A stretch of 25,970 bases of DNA, from contig JAMDBS010000040.1 of assembly GCA_023487325.1 (NCBI GenBank), positions 1 to 25,970 of the forward strand. The letters are read 5' to 3'. Within the stretch, counting starts at the first letter, position 1. Every line of letters begins with the position of its first letter. The notes beneath the pieces are model-generated. The model ran no database searches. It worked only from the letters and a program-made list of their open reading frames with translations, and was not told the DNA's origin. This DNA is from Patescibacteria group bacterium. GTDB lineage: Bacteria > Patescibacteria > UBA1384 > JAMDBS01. Shown piece after piece: positions 15,000 through 23,477 of the stretch. The translations under genes were made by a program, and so were the position numbers.

Positions 15000-15026
15000 T
15001 ATACCCCCACCATAGGTGATGGTATA
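15000..15026. promoter_or_regulatory. Predicted CsoR operator
   Basis: A 27-bp pseudo-palindrome. TATACC and GGTATA form the outer arms, CACC and GGTG the inner arms, and a C5 run lies in the left half. This has the TACCCC...GGTA architecture of CsoR/RcnR-family sites. It covers the start of transcription of a gene encoding CsoR itself, which supports copper-relieved autorepression. Confidence 0.7.
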
Positions 15027-15048
15027 AAAATAATTAATAAGGAATAAA

Positions 15049-15321
15049 ATGAACAATCAAAAAGAAAAATCTTTAATCAACTTCAAGAAAGCTCAGAGCC
15101 ACATCACTAAAATTACTAAAATGATTGAAAATGGCGAATACTGTATTGACATTATGCAGCAAAATTTGGCTGTTATTGGACTATTAAAATCGGCTCATCA
15201 AATGCTAATGGAAGGACATCTTCGTACCTGTTTTACTAATGCCATGAATGCCGGTACTGAATCGAGAAAAAGAAAAATGGTCGAAGAAATTTTAAAAGTT
15301 ACTAAATTATTAAATAAATAA
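15049..15321 (+). CDS. csoR: CsoR-family copper-sensing repressor
   Basis: 90-aa all-helical DUF156/CsoR protein, a DNA-binding repressor released by Cu(I). The Cu(I) ligands of the family are present with exact spacing: Cys32 in YCIDI, then His57 and Cys61 in GHLRTC. These are 25 and 4 residues apart, as in Mycobacterium CsoR (Cys36, His61, Cys65). The helical core NFKKAQSHITKITKMIENGE is typical. ATG at 15049 has AAGGAA upstream. It is the first gene of the copper operon and lies 22 bp after the operator, so it probably regulates itself and everything to 21064. FrmR or RcnR identity is unlikely given the Cys-His-Cys set and the copper neighbours. Confidence 0.93.
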   Translation: MNNQKEKSLINFKKAQSHITKITKMIENGEYCIDIMQQNLAVIGLLKSAHQMLMEGHLRTCFTNAMNAGTESRKRKMVEEILKVTKLLNK

Positions 15322-15340
15322 GATTCATTTTAAGGGGAAA

Positions 15341-17041
15341 ATGATACATAAAATAATAAAAATAAAAGGCATGCATTGCCGCTCCTGCGAAATTTTAATT
15401 GAGGATAAGCTTAAAGAAGTAAAAGAAATAAAGAGAGTTGTTGTCAGCTACAGATACAAAAACGCCGAGATTTATTCATCGACACCAATTGCCGAAAAGA
15501 TAATAGGGCAAAAAATTGAAGAAGCCGGATACGAGATTGGCAACGATAATAAACATTGGCTAACGCGCGATCCGGAAAAGTATAAAGATATTGCGCTCAG
15601 TTTTGTCTGGATAGCAATATTATATTTTATAGTTAAAATCTTGGGGTTATTTAATATTAACGTTGGCTCGGTAAGCAAACCAGATAATATATTTATCGTG
15701 CTTTTAATCGGTTTGACAGCCGGCTTTTCTTCTTGCATGGCGCTGGTCGGCGGATTGGTTTTGGGAATTTCTGCCAAACACGCCGAAAAACACCCCGAAG
15801 CAACACCAATTCAGAAATTTAGACCTCATCTATTTTTTAATCTCGGCCGAATATTGTCATACTTTATCCTTGGCGGATTAATCGGCCTAATTGGCAAAGC
15901 ATTCCAGTTTTCCGGCCCGACTTTAGGAATACTTACTATTATAGTGGGACTGGTAATGCTAACTGTAGGGCTACAACTAACCGAACTTTTTCCCCGCTTA
16001 CAAAACTTTAGTTTTACCCTGCCGCCATTTTTAGCAAAATGGTTAGGAATTAAAAAGCACCATGAAAAAGAATATAGCCATATAAATTCTATAATTGTAG
16101 GCGCGCTAACCTTCTTTTTGCCCTGCGGATTTACCCAAGCCATGCAGCTTTACGCGATGAGCACAGGCAATTTCTGGCAAGGAGCTATTATTATGGGCCT
16201 TTTTGCGCTGGGCACCGCTCCTGGACTGCTGGGAATTGGCGGCCTAACTTCGGTATTAAAAGGACAAAAAGCGCGCCGATTTTTTAAATTTCTGAATTGG
16301 ATTGTGGTGTTTTTAGCCTTATTTAATCTTTCAAACGGTTTAAATTTATTAGGAGTAAATATCAAATTGCCATCTCTTGGCTCTAATAAGAATAATGCAG
16401 TAATCCCTAATAGCGTTACCCAGGAAAATGGCGTGCAGACTATTAAAATGAATCAGGTATCAAATGGCTATCAACCAAATAGTTTTACCATCAAAAAAAA
16501 TATTCCGGTTAAGTGGATCATTAATTCACTTGATCCCAATTCTTGCGCGAGTTCATTTTATGTGCCAAAGCTAAATATACGAAAATTTCTCCAGCCGGGA
16601 GAAAATATCTTTGAATTTACTCCCACAGAAGTTAGTACAATCAATTTTTCGTGCTCAATGGGAATGTATCGAGGTTCTATTAACGTAATTGATAGTAATG
16701 TGACCCCTGCCAATAATGAATCCATTGTAAGCCCGACTCCGACACCCAGCCAGTCGCCAGATATTAATTCTCAAGTTATTAAAGCAATTTATACCTACAA
16801 AAACGATATCGAACCCAAAGAATTTACTGTCAAAGCCGGTCAGCCGGTCAGAATGGAAATTGAAGCAAAAGATGACGGCAAGGGCTGTATGGGCTCGGTG
16901 GCTATTCCCAAACTCGTGGAGAATTTTGAGTATTTTGAAAAAGGAAAAACTATTGTTTTTAATTTCACTGTCCCTAAGCCAGGCACATATTATATTACCT
17001 GCGGAATGGGTAGCCCAAGAGGTAAAATAATTGCTAATTAA
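15341..17041 (+). CDS. HMA - TauE/SafE (DsbD_2-like) - cupredoxin fusion membrane protein
   Basis: 566 aa. The N-terminal heavy-metal-associated domain (1-70) has GMHCRSC with Cys13 and Cys16. A membrane region of about seven helices (about 82-340) is of the sulfite-exporter TauE/SafE or DsbD_2 type. It has Cys132 in [10 protein letters not shown] and Cys262 in LPCGFTQ, placed like the thiol pair of CcdA/DsbD. Two cupredoxin-like domains follow at about 365-450 (Cys402, Cys438, Met440, Met442) and about 478-566 (Cys516, Cys554, Met556), separated by a Ser/Pro/Thr linker. The inferred role is passing copper, or reducing power for copper ligands, between the cytosolic and outer faces. It is 19 nt after csoR and 14 nt before copA. 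The start at 15341 has AAGGGG just upstream. Family assignments are firm; the function is inferred. Confidence 0.88.
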   Translation: MIHKIIKIKGMHCRSCEILIEDKLKEVKEIKRVVVSYRYKNAEIYSSTPIAEKIIGQKIEEAGYEIGNDNKHWLTRDPEKYKDIALSFVWIAILYFIVKILGLFNINVGSVSKPDNIFIVLLIGLTAGFSSCMALVGGLVLGISAKHAEKHPEATPIQKFRPHLFFNLGRILSYFILGGLIGLIGKAFQFSGPTLGILTIIVGLVMLTVGLQLTELFPRLQNFSFTLPPFLAKWLGIKKHHEKEYSHINSIIVGALTFFLPCGFTQAMQLYAMSTGNFWQGAIIMGLFALGTAPGLLGIGGLTSVLKGQKARRFFKFLNWIVVFLALFNLSNGLNLLGVNIKLPSLGSNKNNAVIPNSVTQENGVQTIKMNQVSNGYQPNSFTIKKNIPVKWIINSLDPNSCASSFYVPKLNIRKFLQPGENIFEFTPTEVSTINFSCSMGMYRGSINVIDSNVTPANNESIVSPTPTPSQSPDINSQVIKAIYTYKNDIEPKEFTVKAGQPVRMEIEAKDDGKGCMGSVAIPKLVENFEYFEKGKTIVFNFTVPKPGTYYITCGMGSPRGKIIAN

Positions 17042-17055
17042 TTTTGGAGGAAATA

Positions 17056-19416
17056 ATGAAAAATATCATATTATCTCTAAGCGGTATGCATTGCACCAGC
17101 TGTGCAGCTATCATAAGTAAAACTATTAATAAATTGCCTGGCATCAAACAGGCAAATGTAAACTTTGCTGCCGAAAAAGCAACAATCATCTTTGATCAAA
17201 CACAGTTGTCAGTAGAAGATATTATTTCAGCTATTAAAAACGCTGGCTATAGAGCCGAGGCTATTGATACTGCTGATTATCAGACTGAAACAAAAAAACG
17301 CGACACAGAAATTGATGGCTATAAAAAGAAATTTATTTTTAGTCTACTTTTAAGCTTACCGATGCTCTATTTTATGCTGTTAGATTTTTTTAAATGGCTA
17401 CCTGGCAGCGCATCGTTGCCACCTTATTTTGGTGTTATTTCACTAATTTTGACGATACCGGTTCAGTTTATAATTGGCGCAGCGTTTTATAAAGGTATGT
17501 GGTCGGCATTAAAGATGAAAATCTTTAACATGGACAGCTTGATTGCTGTTGGCACATCTGTGGCATTTTTTTACAGCTTGATCAATTTTATTTTATTTGC
17601 AGTAAGAAATAATTCCGTAATAGGTTTAAATGGCATGAAAATTCCCGAATTATACTTTGAAACCGCCGCTTTTTTAATTACCTTCGTAATTTTAGGCAAA
17701 TGGTTAGAAGCGCGCGCCAAAGGCAAAACCTCAGAGGCTATTAAAAAATTAATGGGTTTCCAGGCGAAAACTGCCCGAGTTATCCGAGCTGGTAAAACAT
17801 TAGATATTCCTGTTGATAACGTTATTCATGGTGATATTATACTGGTCCGACCAGGCGAAAAAATCCCAGTTGACGGGGTAATCACTAAAGGCACTTCTGC
17901 TATTGACGAGTCGATGATTTCCGGTGAAAGTTTACCAGTAGAAAAACAAATTGGTGATAAGGTTATTGGTGCCACCATGAATAAAACCGGCAGCTTTGAA
18001 TTTAAAGCCACCAAGATTGGCTCGCAAACGATGTTGGCGCAAATTATCCGTCTTATTGAAGAAGCGCAAGGTTCGAAAGCACCAATTCAGGCTTTTGCCG
18101 ATCGAGTCTCGGCTTGGTTTGTACCAACAATAATTGGCATAGCAATTTTAACCTTTTTAATTTGGTACTTTATTTTAGATGCTCAGATTAGTTTTTCTTT
18201 AATGGCCTTTACCGCCGTAATTGTGATCGCCTGCCCATGCGCGCTGGGACTGGCCACCCCAACTGCCATTATGGTGGGAACCGGCAAAGGCGCGGAATAT
18301 GGAATATTGATAAAAGGCGGCGAGCCACTGGAAGCCGCGGAAAAAATCCAGTCTATTGTTTTCGATAAAACTGGCACTTTAACTCATGGCAAACCAGAAG
18401 TGACGGATATTATGGAAGTCGAGAGTGGAAAGTCGAGAGTGGAAAGTCGAAATTTAATTCAAATTGCGGCGAGTTTGGAAAAATTATCTGAACATCCTTT
18501 GGCTGAAGCGATTATTAATGAAGCTGATAAGAAAAAAATTAATTTAAAAGAAGTGATAAATTTTCAAGCTATCCCGGGACACGGCATCAGAGGTAAAATT
18601 AATAAACATGAATACTTCTTAGGCAACCGTCGTTTAATTACTAAGGTTGTAAAATTAAATATTGACAGTATCAACGAACAGCTCGAACAATTAGAAAATC
18701 AAGGTAAAACTGCGATGATTTTATCAACCAATAAAGATATTTTGGGTATCATAGCAGTTGCCGACACGGTCAAAGCAACATCCAAAGAAGCAGTGGAAAA
18801 GCTTAAAAATCTAGGTATTGATCTTTGGATGCTTACTGGCGATAATCAGCGAACTGCCAATGCCATCGCCAAACAACTGGGTATTACCAATATTCTAGCC
18901 GAGGTGCTTCCAAAAGATAAAACTAATGAAGTAAAAAAACTCCAAAGCAAAGGTATGGTTGTGGCAATGGTTGGCGACGGCATCAACGATGCGCCAGCAC
19001 TGGCACAGGCTCATTTGGGTATTGCCATGGGTTCGGGCACTGATGTGGCCATGGAAGCAGGCGGCATTGTAATTATTAAAAATGATCTGCGCGATGTTGT
19101 AACAGCCATTGAACTTGCCAAAGAAACAATGAGTAAAATTCGTCAAAATATGTTTTTTGCGCTTTTTTACAATGTCATTGGCATACCTATTGCCGCGCGA
19201 GTATTTATTGGTATTGGTCTAATTCTAAGACCGGAATTGGCGGGTCTAGCAATGGCACTAAGCTCTGTTTCCGTGGTTTCTAATTCCCTGCTATTACGCA
19301 GTTTTAGGCCTGACAGAAAAAACTGGCTCTCCATTATCGCGCCAGTAATAATGATTATAATTTTTTCCCTTATTTTCTTTGAATTCGCTCGTTTAAGTTC
19401 TGGTATGGCTAAATAG
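17056..19416 (+). CDS. copA: Copper-exporting P1B-type ATPase CopA
   Basis: 786-aa Cu(I) efflux ATPase. One N-terminal HMA domain has GMHCTSC (Cys13, Cys16). Eight helices are predicted, with CPC at 393-395 in the sixth, YN in the seventh (about 705-706) and MALSSVS in the eighth (about 733-739); this set marks Cu(I) transport. The catalytic motifs are SGES (289-292), DKTGT with Asp437, the HP pair in SEHPLAE (480-481) and GDGINDAP (640-647). The frame opens at a TTG (17044), but GGAGG at 17046-17050 precedes the ATG at 17056, which is the real start. Residues 454-466 come from a 14-bp tandem repeat inserted at the junction of the P and N domains. It is in the csoR operon. Confidence 0.96.
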   Translation: MKNIILSLSGMHCTSCAAIISKTINKLPGIKQANVNFAAEKATIIFDQTQLSVEDIISAIKNAGYRAEAIDTADYQTETKKRDTEIDGYKKKFIFSLLLSLPMLYFMLLDFFKWLPGSASLPPYFGVISLILTIPVQFIIGAAFYKGMWSALKMKIFNMDSLIAVGTSVAFFYSLINFILFAVRNNSVIGLNGMKIPELYFETAAFLITFVILGKWLEARAKGKTSEAIKKLMGFQAKTARVIRAGKTLDIPVDNVIHGDIILVRPGEKIPVDGVITKGTSAIDESMISGESLPVEKQIGDKVIGATMNKTGSFEFKATKIGSQTMLAQIIRLIEEAQGSKAPIQAFADRVSAWFVPTIIGIAILTFLIWYFILDAQISFSLMAFTAVIVIACPCALGLATPTAIMVGTGKGAEYGILIKGGEPLEAAEKIQSIVFDKTGTLTHGKPEVTDIMEVESGKSRVESRNLIQIAASLEKLSEHPLAEAIINEADKKKINLKEVINFQAIPGHGIRGKINKHEYFLGNRRLITKVVKLNIDSINEQLEQLENQGKTAMILSTNKDILGIIAVADTVKATSKEAVEKLKNLGIDLWMLTGDNQRTANAIAKQLGITNILAEVLPKDKTNEVKKLQSKGMVVAMVGDGINDAPALAQAHLGIAMGSGTDVAMEAGGIVIIKNDLRDVVTAIELAKETMSKIRQNMFFALFYNVIGIPIAARVFIGIGLILRPELAGLAMALSSVSVVSNSLLLRSFRPDRKNWLSIIAPVIMIIIFSLIFFEFARLSSGMAK
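18418..18450. repeat. 14-bp tandem repeat inside copA
   Basis: GTCGAGAGTGGAAA occurs twice in perfect register (18418-18431 and 18432-18445), with a third partial copy. It encodes [12 protein letters not shown] in a loop between the phosphorylation domain and the nucleotide-binding domain. The frame is kept. Confidence 0.9.
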
Positions 19417-19423
19417 GAGGTAT

Positions 19424-19924
19424 ATGAAAAAAATTGATCCGATAATAATGGGAGTAATTATTATCATTTTTATTCTTTTTGGCGGCATTATTATTGCTGC
19501 AAATTATAGTTCCAAACCAAAAATCCCGACCTATAATGCAACTGACATAGAAAGACCAAAGATGGAAATATCTGAAAAATATTTTGATTTTGGCAAGATT
19601 AAATTATCAGATAGCCAAATTAAAGAAATTACTGTTAAAAATATCGGCACAAAACCTTTAAATTTAAGTAATTTTACCACTTCTTGCGGATGCACAACAA
19701 TTCAAATAATCTATGAAAATGAAAAAAGTCTAGAATTTTCACTTCATAATAAGCTCATCTGGCAAAAGGATATTGCGCCAAATGCAACCGCGAAAATATT
19801 AATCAAATATAATCCTAAAGAAATGCCTGTAGAGGGCGAGGTTAAAAGAACTGCCTATTTTAAAACTAATGATCCCGATAATACCGATGTACAAATTAAT
19901 TTTAGCGTATTTGTGGAAAAATAA
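19424..19924 (+). CDS. DUF1573 domain membrane-anchored protein
   Basis: 166 aa with one N-terminal helix (about 7-26), then an extracytoplasmic beta-sandwich of DUF1573 type. It contains FDFGKIK (55-61) and TTSCGCTT (86-92) with Cys88 and Cys90. DUF1573 is a widespread Ig-like domain. The CxC pair is typical and could hold a metal or take part in thiol exchange. AGGAGG precedes the ATG. Its stop overlaps the ATG of the following CcdA gene (TAATG), showing translational coupling and suggesting that the two work together, for example with CcdA keeping the Cys pair reduced. The copper context is clear; the precise role is not known. Confidence 0.85.
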   Translation: MKKIDPIIMGVIIIIFILFGGIIIAANYSSKPKIPTYNATDIERPKMEISEKYFDFGKIKLSDSQIKEITVKNIGTKPLNLSNFTTSCGCTTIQIIYENEKSLEFSLHNKLIWQKDIAPNATAKILIKYNPKEMPVEGEVKRTAYFKTNDPDNTDVQINFSVFVEK

Positions 19925-20592
19925 TGTTGTATCTTGTCTTAACTAATGGCTTGATAGATTCTTTCAACCCTTGTGCAATCGGAGTGTTGATTTTGTATTT
20001 AGGATTATTACTATCGTTTCAGTCACAAAGAAAATTGCTGCTGGCTTTTGGCTTATTTTATATTTTATCGATATACACAACATATTTGTTTATTGGCCTG
20101 GGGCTTTTAAAAATTTTTCATCTTTTTGGTGTCCATGATTTTTTTGGTTGGATGGCAGTATTTGTGGTTTTGGGGTTAGGTTTATATAATCTTAAAGAAT
20201 ATTTCTGGCCAAATTTATATATACCTTATTTATCTCCTCTTTTGTCAAAATGTCACATACCGCGCTGGCGGGTCGAAGTTGGCATTGTTTCTGCGATAAT
20301 TTTAGGATTTTTAGTAGGCATTTGCGAATTTCCCTGCTCAGGCGGAATCTATCTGGCTACAGTGGCGCTTCTTTCTCTCAAACAGACATTTTTCCAAGGA
20401 TTATTTTATCTATTGTTATATAATTTAATGTTTGTTTTACCATTAATTTTGATATTTGTCACAGTGGGCAATAATAAAATATTTGACTGGATTAAAACCA
20501 CCCAAGGCAAGAATTTTGCCAGAATTAAACTCATCATGGGTCTAAGTATGATAGTTTCAGCAATATTACTTTTAGTTTGGCTAATAAAATAA
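19924..20592 (+). CDS. CcdA-family thiol-disulfide membrane transporter
   Basis: 222 aa with six predicted helices. The paired membrane cysteines of the family are present: NPCAIG (Cys17) and EFPCSGG (Cys138), plus Cys134 nearby. CcdA proteins carry electrons from cytosolic thioredoxin to extracytoplasmic thiols, as in cytochrome c maturation and copper-chaperone reduction. No cytochrome gene is seen here, so the copper operon and the coupled DUF1573 gene suggest that it reduces copper-binding cysteines outside the cytoplasm. It starts 1 nt before the DUF1573 stop ends. The similarity to the membrane part of the 15341-17041 fusion is topological, not close. Confidence 0.88.
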   Translation: MLYLVLTNGLIDSFNPCAIGVLILYLGLLLSFQSQRKLLLAFGLFYILSIYTTYLFIGLGLLKIFHLFGVHDFFGWMAVFVVLGLGLYNLKEYFWPNLYIPYLSPLLSKCHIPRWRVEVGIVSAIILGFLVGICEFPCSGGIYLATVALLSLKQTFFQGLFYLLLYNLMFVLPLILIFVTVGNNKIFDWIKTTQGKNFARIKLIMGLSMIVSAILLLVWLIK

Positions 20593-20605
20593 TTATTGAT
20601 ATAAT
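20577..20605 (+). promoter_or_regulatory. Possible internal promoter for the last two copper-operon genes
   Basis: TTGGCT (20577-20582), a 17-bp spacer and TATAAT (20600-20605), overlapping the end of the CcdA gene. It could give extra or independent transcription of the genes at 20636 and 20927. Confidence 0.45.
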
Positions 20606-20635
20606 TAATAGTACTAAGAAATAAAAGGAGGCAAA

Positions 20636-20896
20636 ATGTTCGATGAGAAAAAATTTGCTTTAGCAGTAGCAATCTTTTTTACCCTGTTCTCGTTTGTTTG
20701 CGGACTTCTAATTTGGATAGCTCCAAATCTATTTATTGGGATTATTAAACCAATTACCCATGGCATAGATTGGGATCTGGTCTGGAAACCGGCAATGACT
20801 TTCGGAAGATTTATCATTAGCTTAATTGAAGCTTTTGTGCTTTCTTATGTCTTAGCTTGGGTGTTTGCCATAATTTACAAAGCTATAAAAAAATAG
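20636..20896 (+). CDS. DUF5676-like small membrane protein
   Basis: 86 aa. It begins with KKFALAVAIFFTLFSF, has two or three hydrophobic segments (about 8-30, 30-40 and 60-82) and a PITHGIDWDLVW loop, and ends with a short basic tail. The opening pattern and the length of helices match DUF5676, a family often next to copper-handling genes, but the match is from memory and moderate. AAGGAGG lies just upstream of the ATG. Its function is unknown. The position in the copper operon, directly before a Met-rich peptide and possibly from an internal promoter, suggests a supporting role at the membrane. Confidence 0.7.
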   Translation: MFDEKKFALAVAIFFTLFSFVCGLLIWIAPNLFIGIIKPITHGIDWDLVWKPAMTFGRFIISLIEAFVLSYVLAWVFAIIYKAIKK

Positions 20897-20926
20897 TCGT
20901 TAAAATAAATTAATAAGGAGTTATTT

Positions 20927-21064
20927 ATGATGGGAATGAACGTCGAAATGATGTCTGGTGCAAGTGGTGCGGGCATGATGCTTTTTGGCTGGGTACTTTA
21001 TATTCTCTTGGTGCTTCTTTTGGTTTTCGGCATTGCCGCATTATGGAAATACTTGAAAAAATAG
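20927..21064 (+). CDS. 45-aa Met-rich single-helix peptide
   Basis: ATG at 20927, with AAGGAG upstream (20916-20921). The first 18 residues hold seven Met (positions 1, 2, 4, 8, 9, 17 and 18). One helix (about 19-39) and a WKYLKK end follow. The basic C-terminus points to the cytoplasm, leaving the Met-rich end outside. Short proteins of this design occur beside copper ATPases, often with a C-terminal SHOCT domain that is missing here. Methionine clusters bind Cu(I) in oxidising surroundings, so a copper-binding role is plausible. The stop is 3 nt from the stop of the convergent copB-like gene. Confidence 0.65.
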   Translation: MMGMNVEMMSGASGAGMMLFGWVLYILLVLLLVFGIAALWKYLKK

Positions 21065-21067
21065 TAT

Positions 21068-23071
21068 TTAGATTTTTAGCAGGCGGGCGTTAATTGCCAC
21101 AATAATAGTGCTAATGGACATAAATACCGCTCCTAACGCTGGGGTTAAAAGTATTCCCCATTGATATAGTATTCCTGCGGCTAAAGGGATAGCAACAACA
21201 TTATAGCCGGTGGCCCAAAAGAGATTTTGGACCATTTTTTTATAAGTTGCGCGCGCTAAATAAATAATAGCGATGGCATCGAGCGGATTATTTTTAACTA
21301 AAACTATATCCGAGGTTTCCACTGCCACATCTGTTCCAGCGCCTATAGCAATTCCTACATCAGCCTGTGCCAACGCTGGCGCATCGTTGATGCCATCGCC
21401 AACCATCGCAGTTACCAAACCGCGGGATTGTATTTCTCTGACCTTATTCGCTTTATTTTGCGGCAAAACTTCAGCCGCAAACTCATCGATACCAATTTTA
21501 TCAGCAACCCATTTGGCAACCTGTGGGTTATCACCAGTAAGCATTATTGATTTTATACTCATCTTTTTTAGCCGTGTAATTGCCGCTATTGACTCTTCCT
21601 TAATGATGTCTGCTAAAGCTATGGCGCCGACCAATTTATTATCTACCAGCACAAAAACGATAGTTTTACCTTCAGAAAACAATGATGTAATTTCTTTGTC
21701 CTGATACTCAATGCGATTTTCGCGTAAATAGACAGGGCTGACTACTAGAACATCATGATTATCTACTTTTGCTCTGGCGCCTTTGCCGGTAATAGACTGA
21801 AAGTTTTTTGCCGAAGTCGTTTCTTTAGAAAACGATGCTATAGCTTTGGCGATCGGATGCTGAGAATATTTTTCTACTGAAGCAGCGTATTTTAAAATTT
21901 CATCTTTATCAATCTTAGCATCAAACGCTATTATATCGGTAATACCAAATTCTCCTTTTGTAAGAGTGCCTGTTTTATCAAAAATAACTGCCTGAATATT
22001 GCGGGCTTTTTCAAGGGCCGTGCGGTTACGAACTAATAAGCCATTTTTAGCACCCAGCAGTGTTGAGCGGGCAATAACCAAGGGTACGGCGAGCCCTAAA
22101 GCATGCGGACAGGCAATGACTAAAATAGTTACCGCTCTCTCTAGAGAAAAGGCAAAATTGGACACTAAAAGCGCCGACCAAATCGCAAAGGTTAAAACGG
22201 CAATAATTATCGCTAATATGGTCAGCCAAAAAGCGGCGCGATCAGCCAGATTTTGTGTTTTCGATTTGCTTTCCTGGGCTTCTTTTACCAGATTAATAAC
22301 CTGTGAGATAAAAGAATTGCTTTGGCTATGATTAATTTGCAGAGTGATTGAGCCTTCCCCATTGATAGAACCACCAATAACAGGAGAGTCTATTTGCTTT
22401 AAAGCCGGATTAGACTCGCCGGTCAGCATTGACTCGTTAACCGTTGTTGAACCCTCAATAACTTTACCATCGCTAGGAATTTTTTCGCCGGGCTTAACTA
22501 ATATATGATCATTAATTTTTAACTCGCTAGTCTTTACATCGATAATTTTTCCAGTTTCATCGATTTTATGAGCAATTTCCGGCAATAATTTAGCTAATTC
22601 TTCTAGAGCCTGGGAAGCACCCAAAATCGATTTCATTTCCAACCAATGCCCAAGTAGCATAATGTCGATTAGCGTGGCCAGCTCCCAGAAAAACGGCATG
22701 CCTTTTAGTCCAAAAACTGTAGCGCTGCTGTAAAAATAAGCGACTGAAATAGCCACAGCAATAAGTGTCATCATGCCGATATTTTTTGTCCGTATTTCTT
22801 GAATAAAGCCTTTTAAAAACGGGCTACCGCCGTAAAAATAAATAAAAGTAGATAGCAAGAAAAGAACGTAAATATCGCCGCTAAAATGCAAAAATTGCAG
22901 GTGTAAAAATGATTGAATTGCAGGCGTTAAAAGCAATATCGGAATTGTAAAAATTAAACAAACCCAAAATTTTTGCCAAAAAATTTTAGTGCTGTGTCCG
23001 GCATGCTTATTGTAAACATTTTGAGTCTCATGTTGAGCTTGATGGCTATGTTCGTGATGATTTGAATGCAT
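21068..23071 (-). CDS. copB: CopB-like P1B-type ATPase (CPH type)
   Basis: 667 aa. It has no CxxC HMA domain. The N-terminus is instead rich in His (2, 5, 6, 8, 10, 14, 23 and 26). The membrane motif is CPH (321-323), which marks P1B-3 ATPases associated with Cu(II), Cu(I) or Ag(I) export. Catalytic motifs are TGES (217-220), DKTGT with Asp365 (365-369), QHP (404-406) and the GDGINDAP block. It is convergent with the csoR operon, and the two stops are 3 nt apart with no terminator between, so the transcripts may overlap. The ATG sits about where transcription would start, with no ribosome-binding site, suggesting a leaderless mRNA. Whether it pumps copper or silver is not decidable. Confidence 0.93.
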   Translation of the reverse strand: MHSNHHEHSHQAQHETQNVYNKHAGHSTKIFWQKFWVCLIFTIPILLLTPAIQSFLHLQFLHFSGDIYVLFLLSTFIYFYGGSPFLKGFIQEIRTKNIGMMTLIAVAISVAYFYSSATVFGLKGMPFFWELATLIDIMLLGHWLEMKSILGASQALEELAKLLPEIAHKIDETGKIIDVKTSELKINDHILVKPGEKIPSDGKVIEGSTTVNESMLTGESNPALKQIDSPVIGGSINGEGSITLQINHSQSNSFISQVINLVKEAQESKSKTQNLADRAAFWLTILAIIIAVLTFAIWSALLVSNFAFSLERAVTILVIACPHALGLAVPLVIARSTLLGAKNGLLVRNRTALEKARNIQAVIFDKTGTLTKGEFGITDIIAFDAKIDKDEILKYAASVEKYSQHPIAKAIASFSKETTSAKNFQSITGKGARAKVDNHDVLVVSPVYLRENRIEYQDKEITSLFSEGKTIVFVLVDNKLVGAIALADIIKEESIAAITRLKKMSIKSIMLTGDNPQVAKWVADKIGIDEFAAEVLPQNKANKVREIQSRGLVTAMVGDGINDAPALAQADVGIAIGAGTDVAVETSDIVLVKNNPLDAIAIIYLARATYKKMVQNLFWATGYNVVAIPLAAGILYQWGILLTPALGAVFMSISTIIVAINARLLKI

Positions 23072-23077
23072 AATATT

Positions 23078-23115
23078 ATTATATCAGTTATTGAGATTCT
23101 TGATAAATTTATCAA
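23078..23115 (-). promoter_or_regulatory. Promoter of the copB-like gene with a perfect 16-bp palindrome
   Basis: On the minus strand a TATAAT (23078-23083) lies 6 nt upstream of the ATG, so the mRNA would be leaderless. A perfect palindrome, TTGATAAATTTATCAA (23100-23115), covers the expected -35 position. It is a good candidate for a repressor or activator site and is unlike the CsoR site. Confidence 0.5.
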
Positions 23116-23145
23116 ATAAAAAGGCGGCCGCGTTAGCGGCCGCTT
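23115..23145 (-). terminator. Rho-independent terminator of the 73-aa gene
   Basis: GCGGCCGC (23124-23131) and GCGGCCGC (23136-23143) form a very stable stem with a 4-nt loop. On the minus strand a run of T follows. It abuts the copB-like promoter region. Confidence 0.85.
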
Positions 23146-23157
23146 GGGTCTAAGAAT

Positions 23158-23379
23158 CTACTCGGGATCGTACCGCCCAAACAGATGGCGGCTGAGCACG
23201 CTCGCTCCGACAATCCCCAGGACGATGATGAGGACGTACCACCCCGCAACCAGCGCAACTGCGGCGTCGGGGTGGTTCTGGTAGTTGATGGCCTCAGCAA
23301 TCTGCCGAACGGGCCATTTGGCCAACAGCATGAATGCCGCCACCCCCCAGAACAAAAACACCAAGAAAATTTTCCTCAA
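23158..23379 (-). CDS. 73-aa GC-rich two-helix membrane protein, unknown function
   Basis: TTG start at 23379, with AGGAGGGG 6-8 nt upstream. Two transmembrane helices (about 3-21 and 41-62) flank a loop with WPVRQIAEAINYQNHPDAA. A short charged end, GRYDPE, follows. The base composition is far more GC-rich than any neighbour and uses GC-ending codons, so recent transfer is likely. It has its own perfect-consensus promoter and GC-rich terminator. No family is recognised. It lies beside the copper genes, but nothing in the sequence ties it to copper. Confidence 0.7.
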   Translation of the reverse strand: MRKIFLVFLFWGVAAFMLLAKWPVRQIAEAINYQNHPDAAVALVAGWYVLIIVLGIVGASVLSRHLFGRYDPE

Positions 23380-23416
23380 CTCAATCCCCTCCTTGATTTT
23401 TTATTTTGAACCAATA

Positions 23417-23445
23417 ATTATAGCACGAAATTGCCAAAATGTCAA
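23417..23445 (-). promoter_or_regulatory. Perfect-consensus sigma70 promoter of the 73-aa gene
   Basis: On the minus strand TTGACA (23440-23445), exactly 17 bp, TATAAT (23417-23422). Both hexamers match consensus exactly. Confidence 0.8.
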
Positions 23446-23477
23446 TGCTAGGTTCTGCGAGAGACTTAAATCAATAA

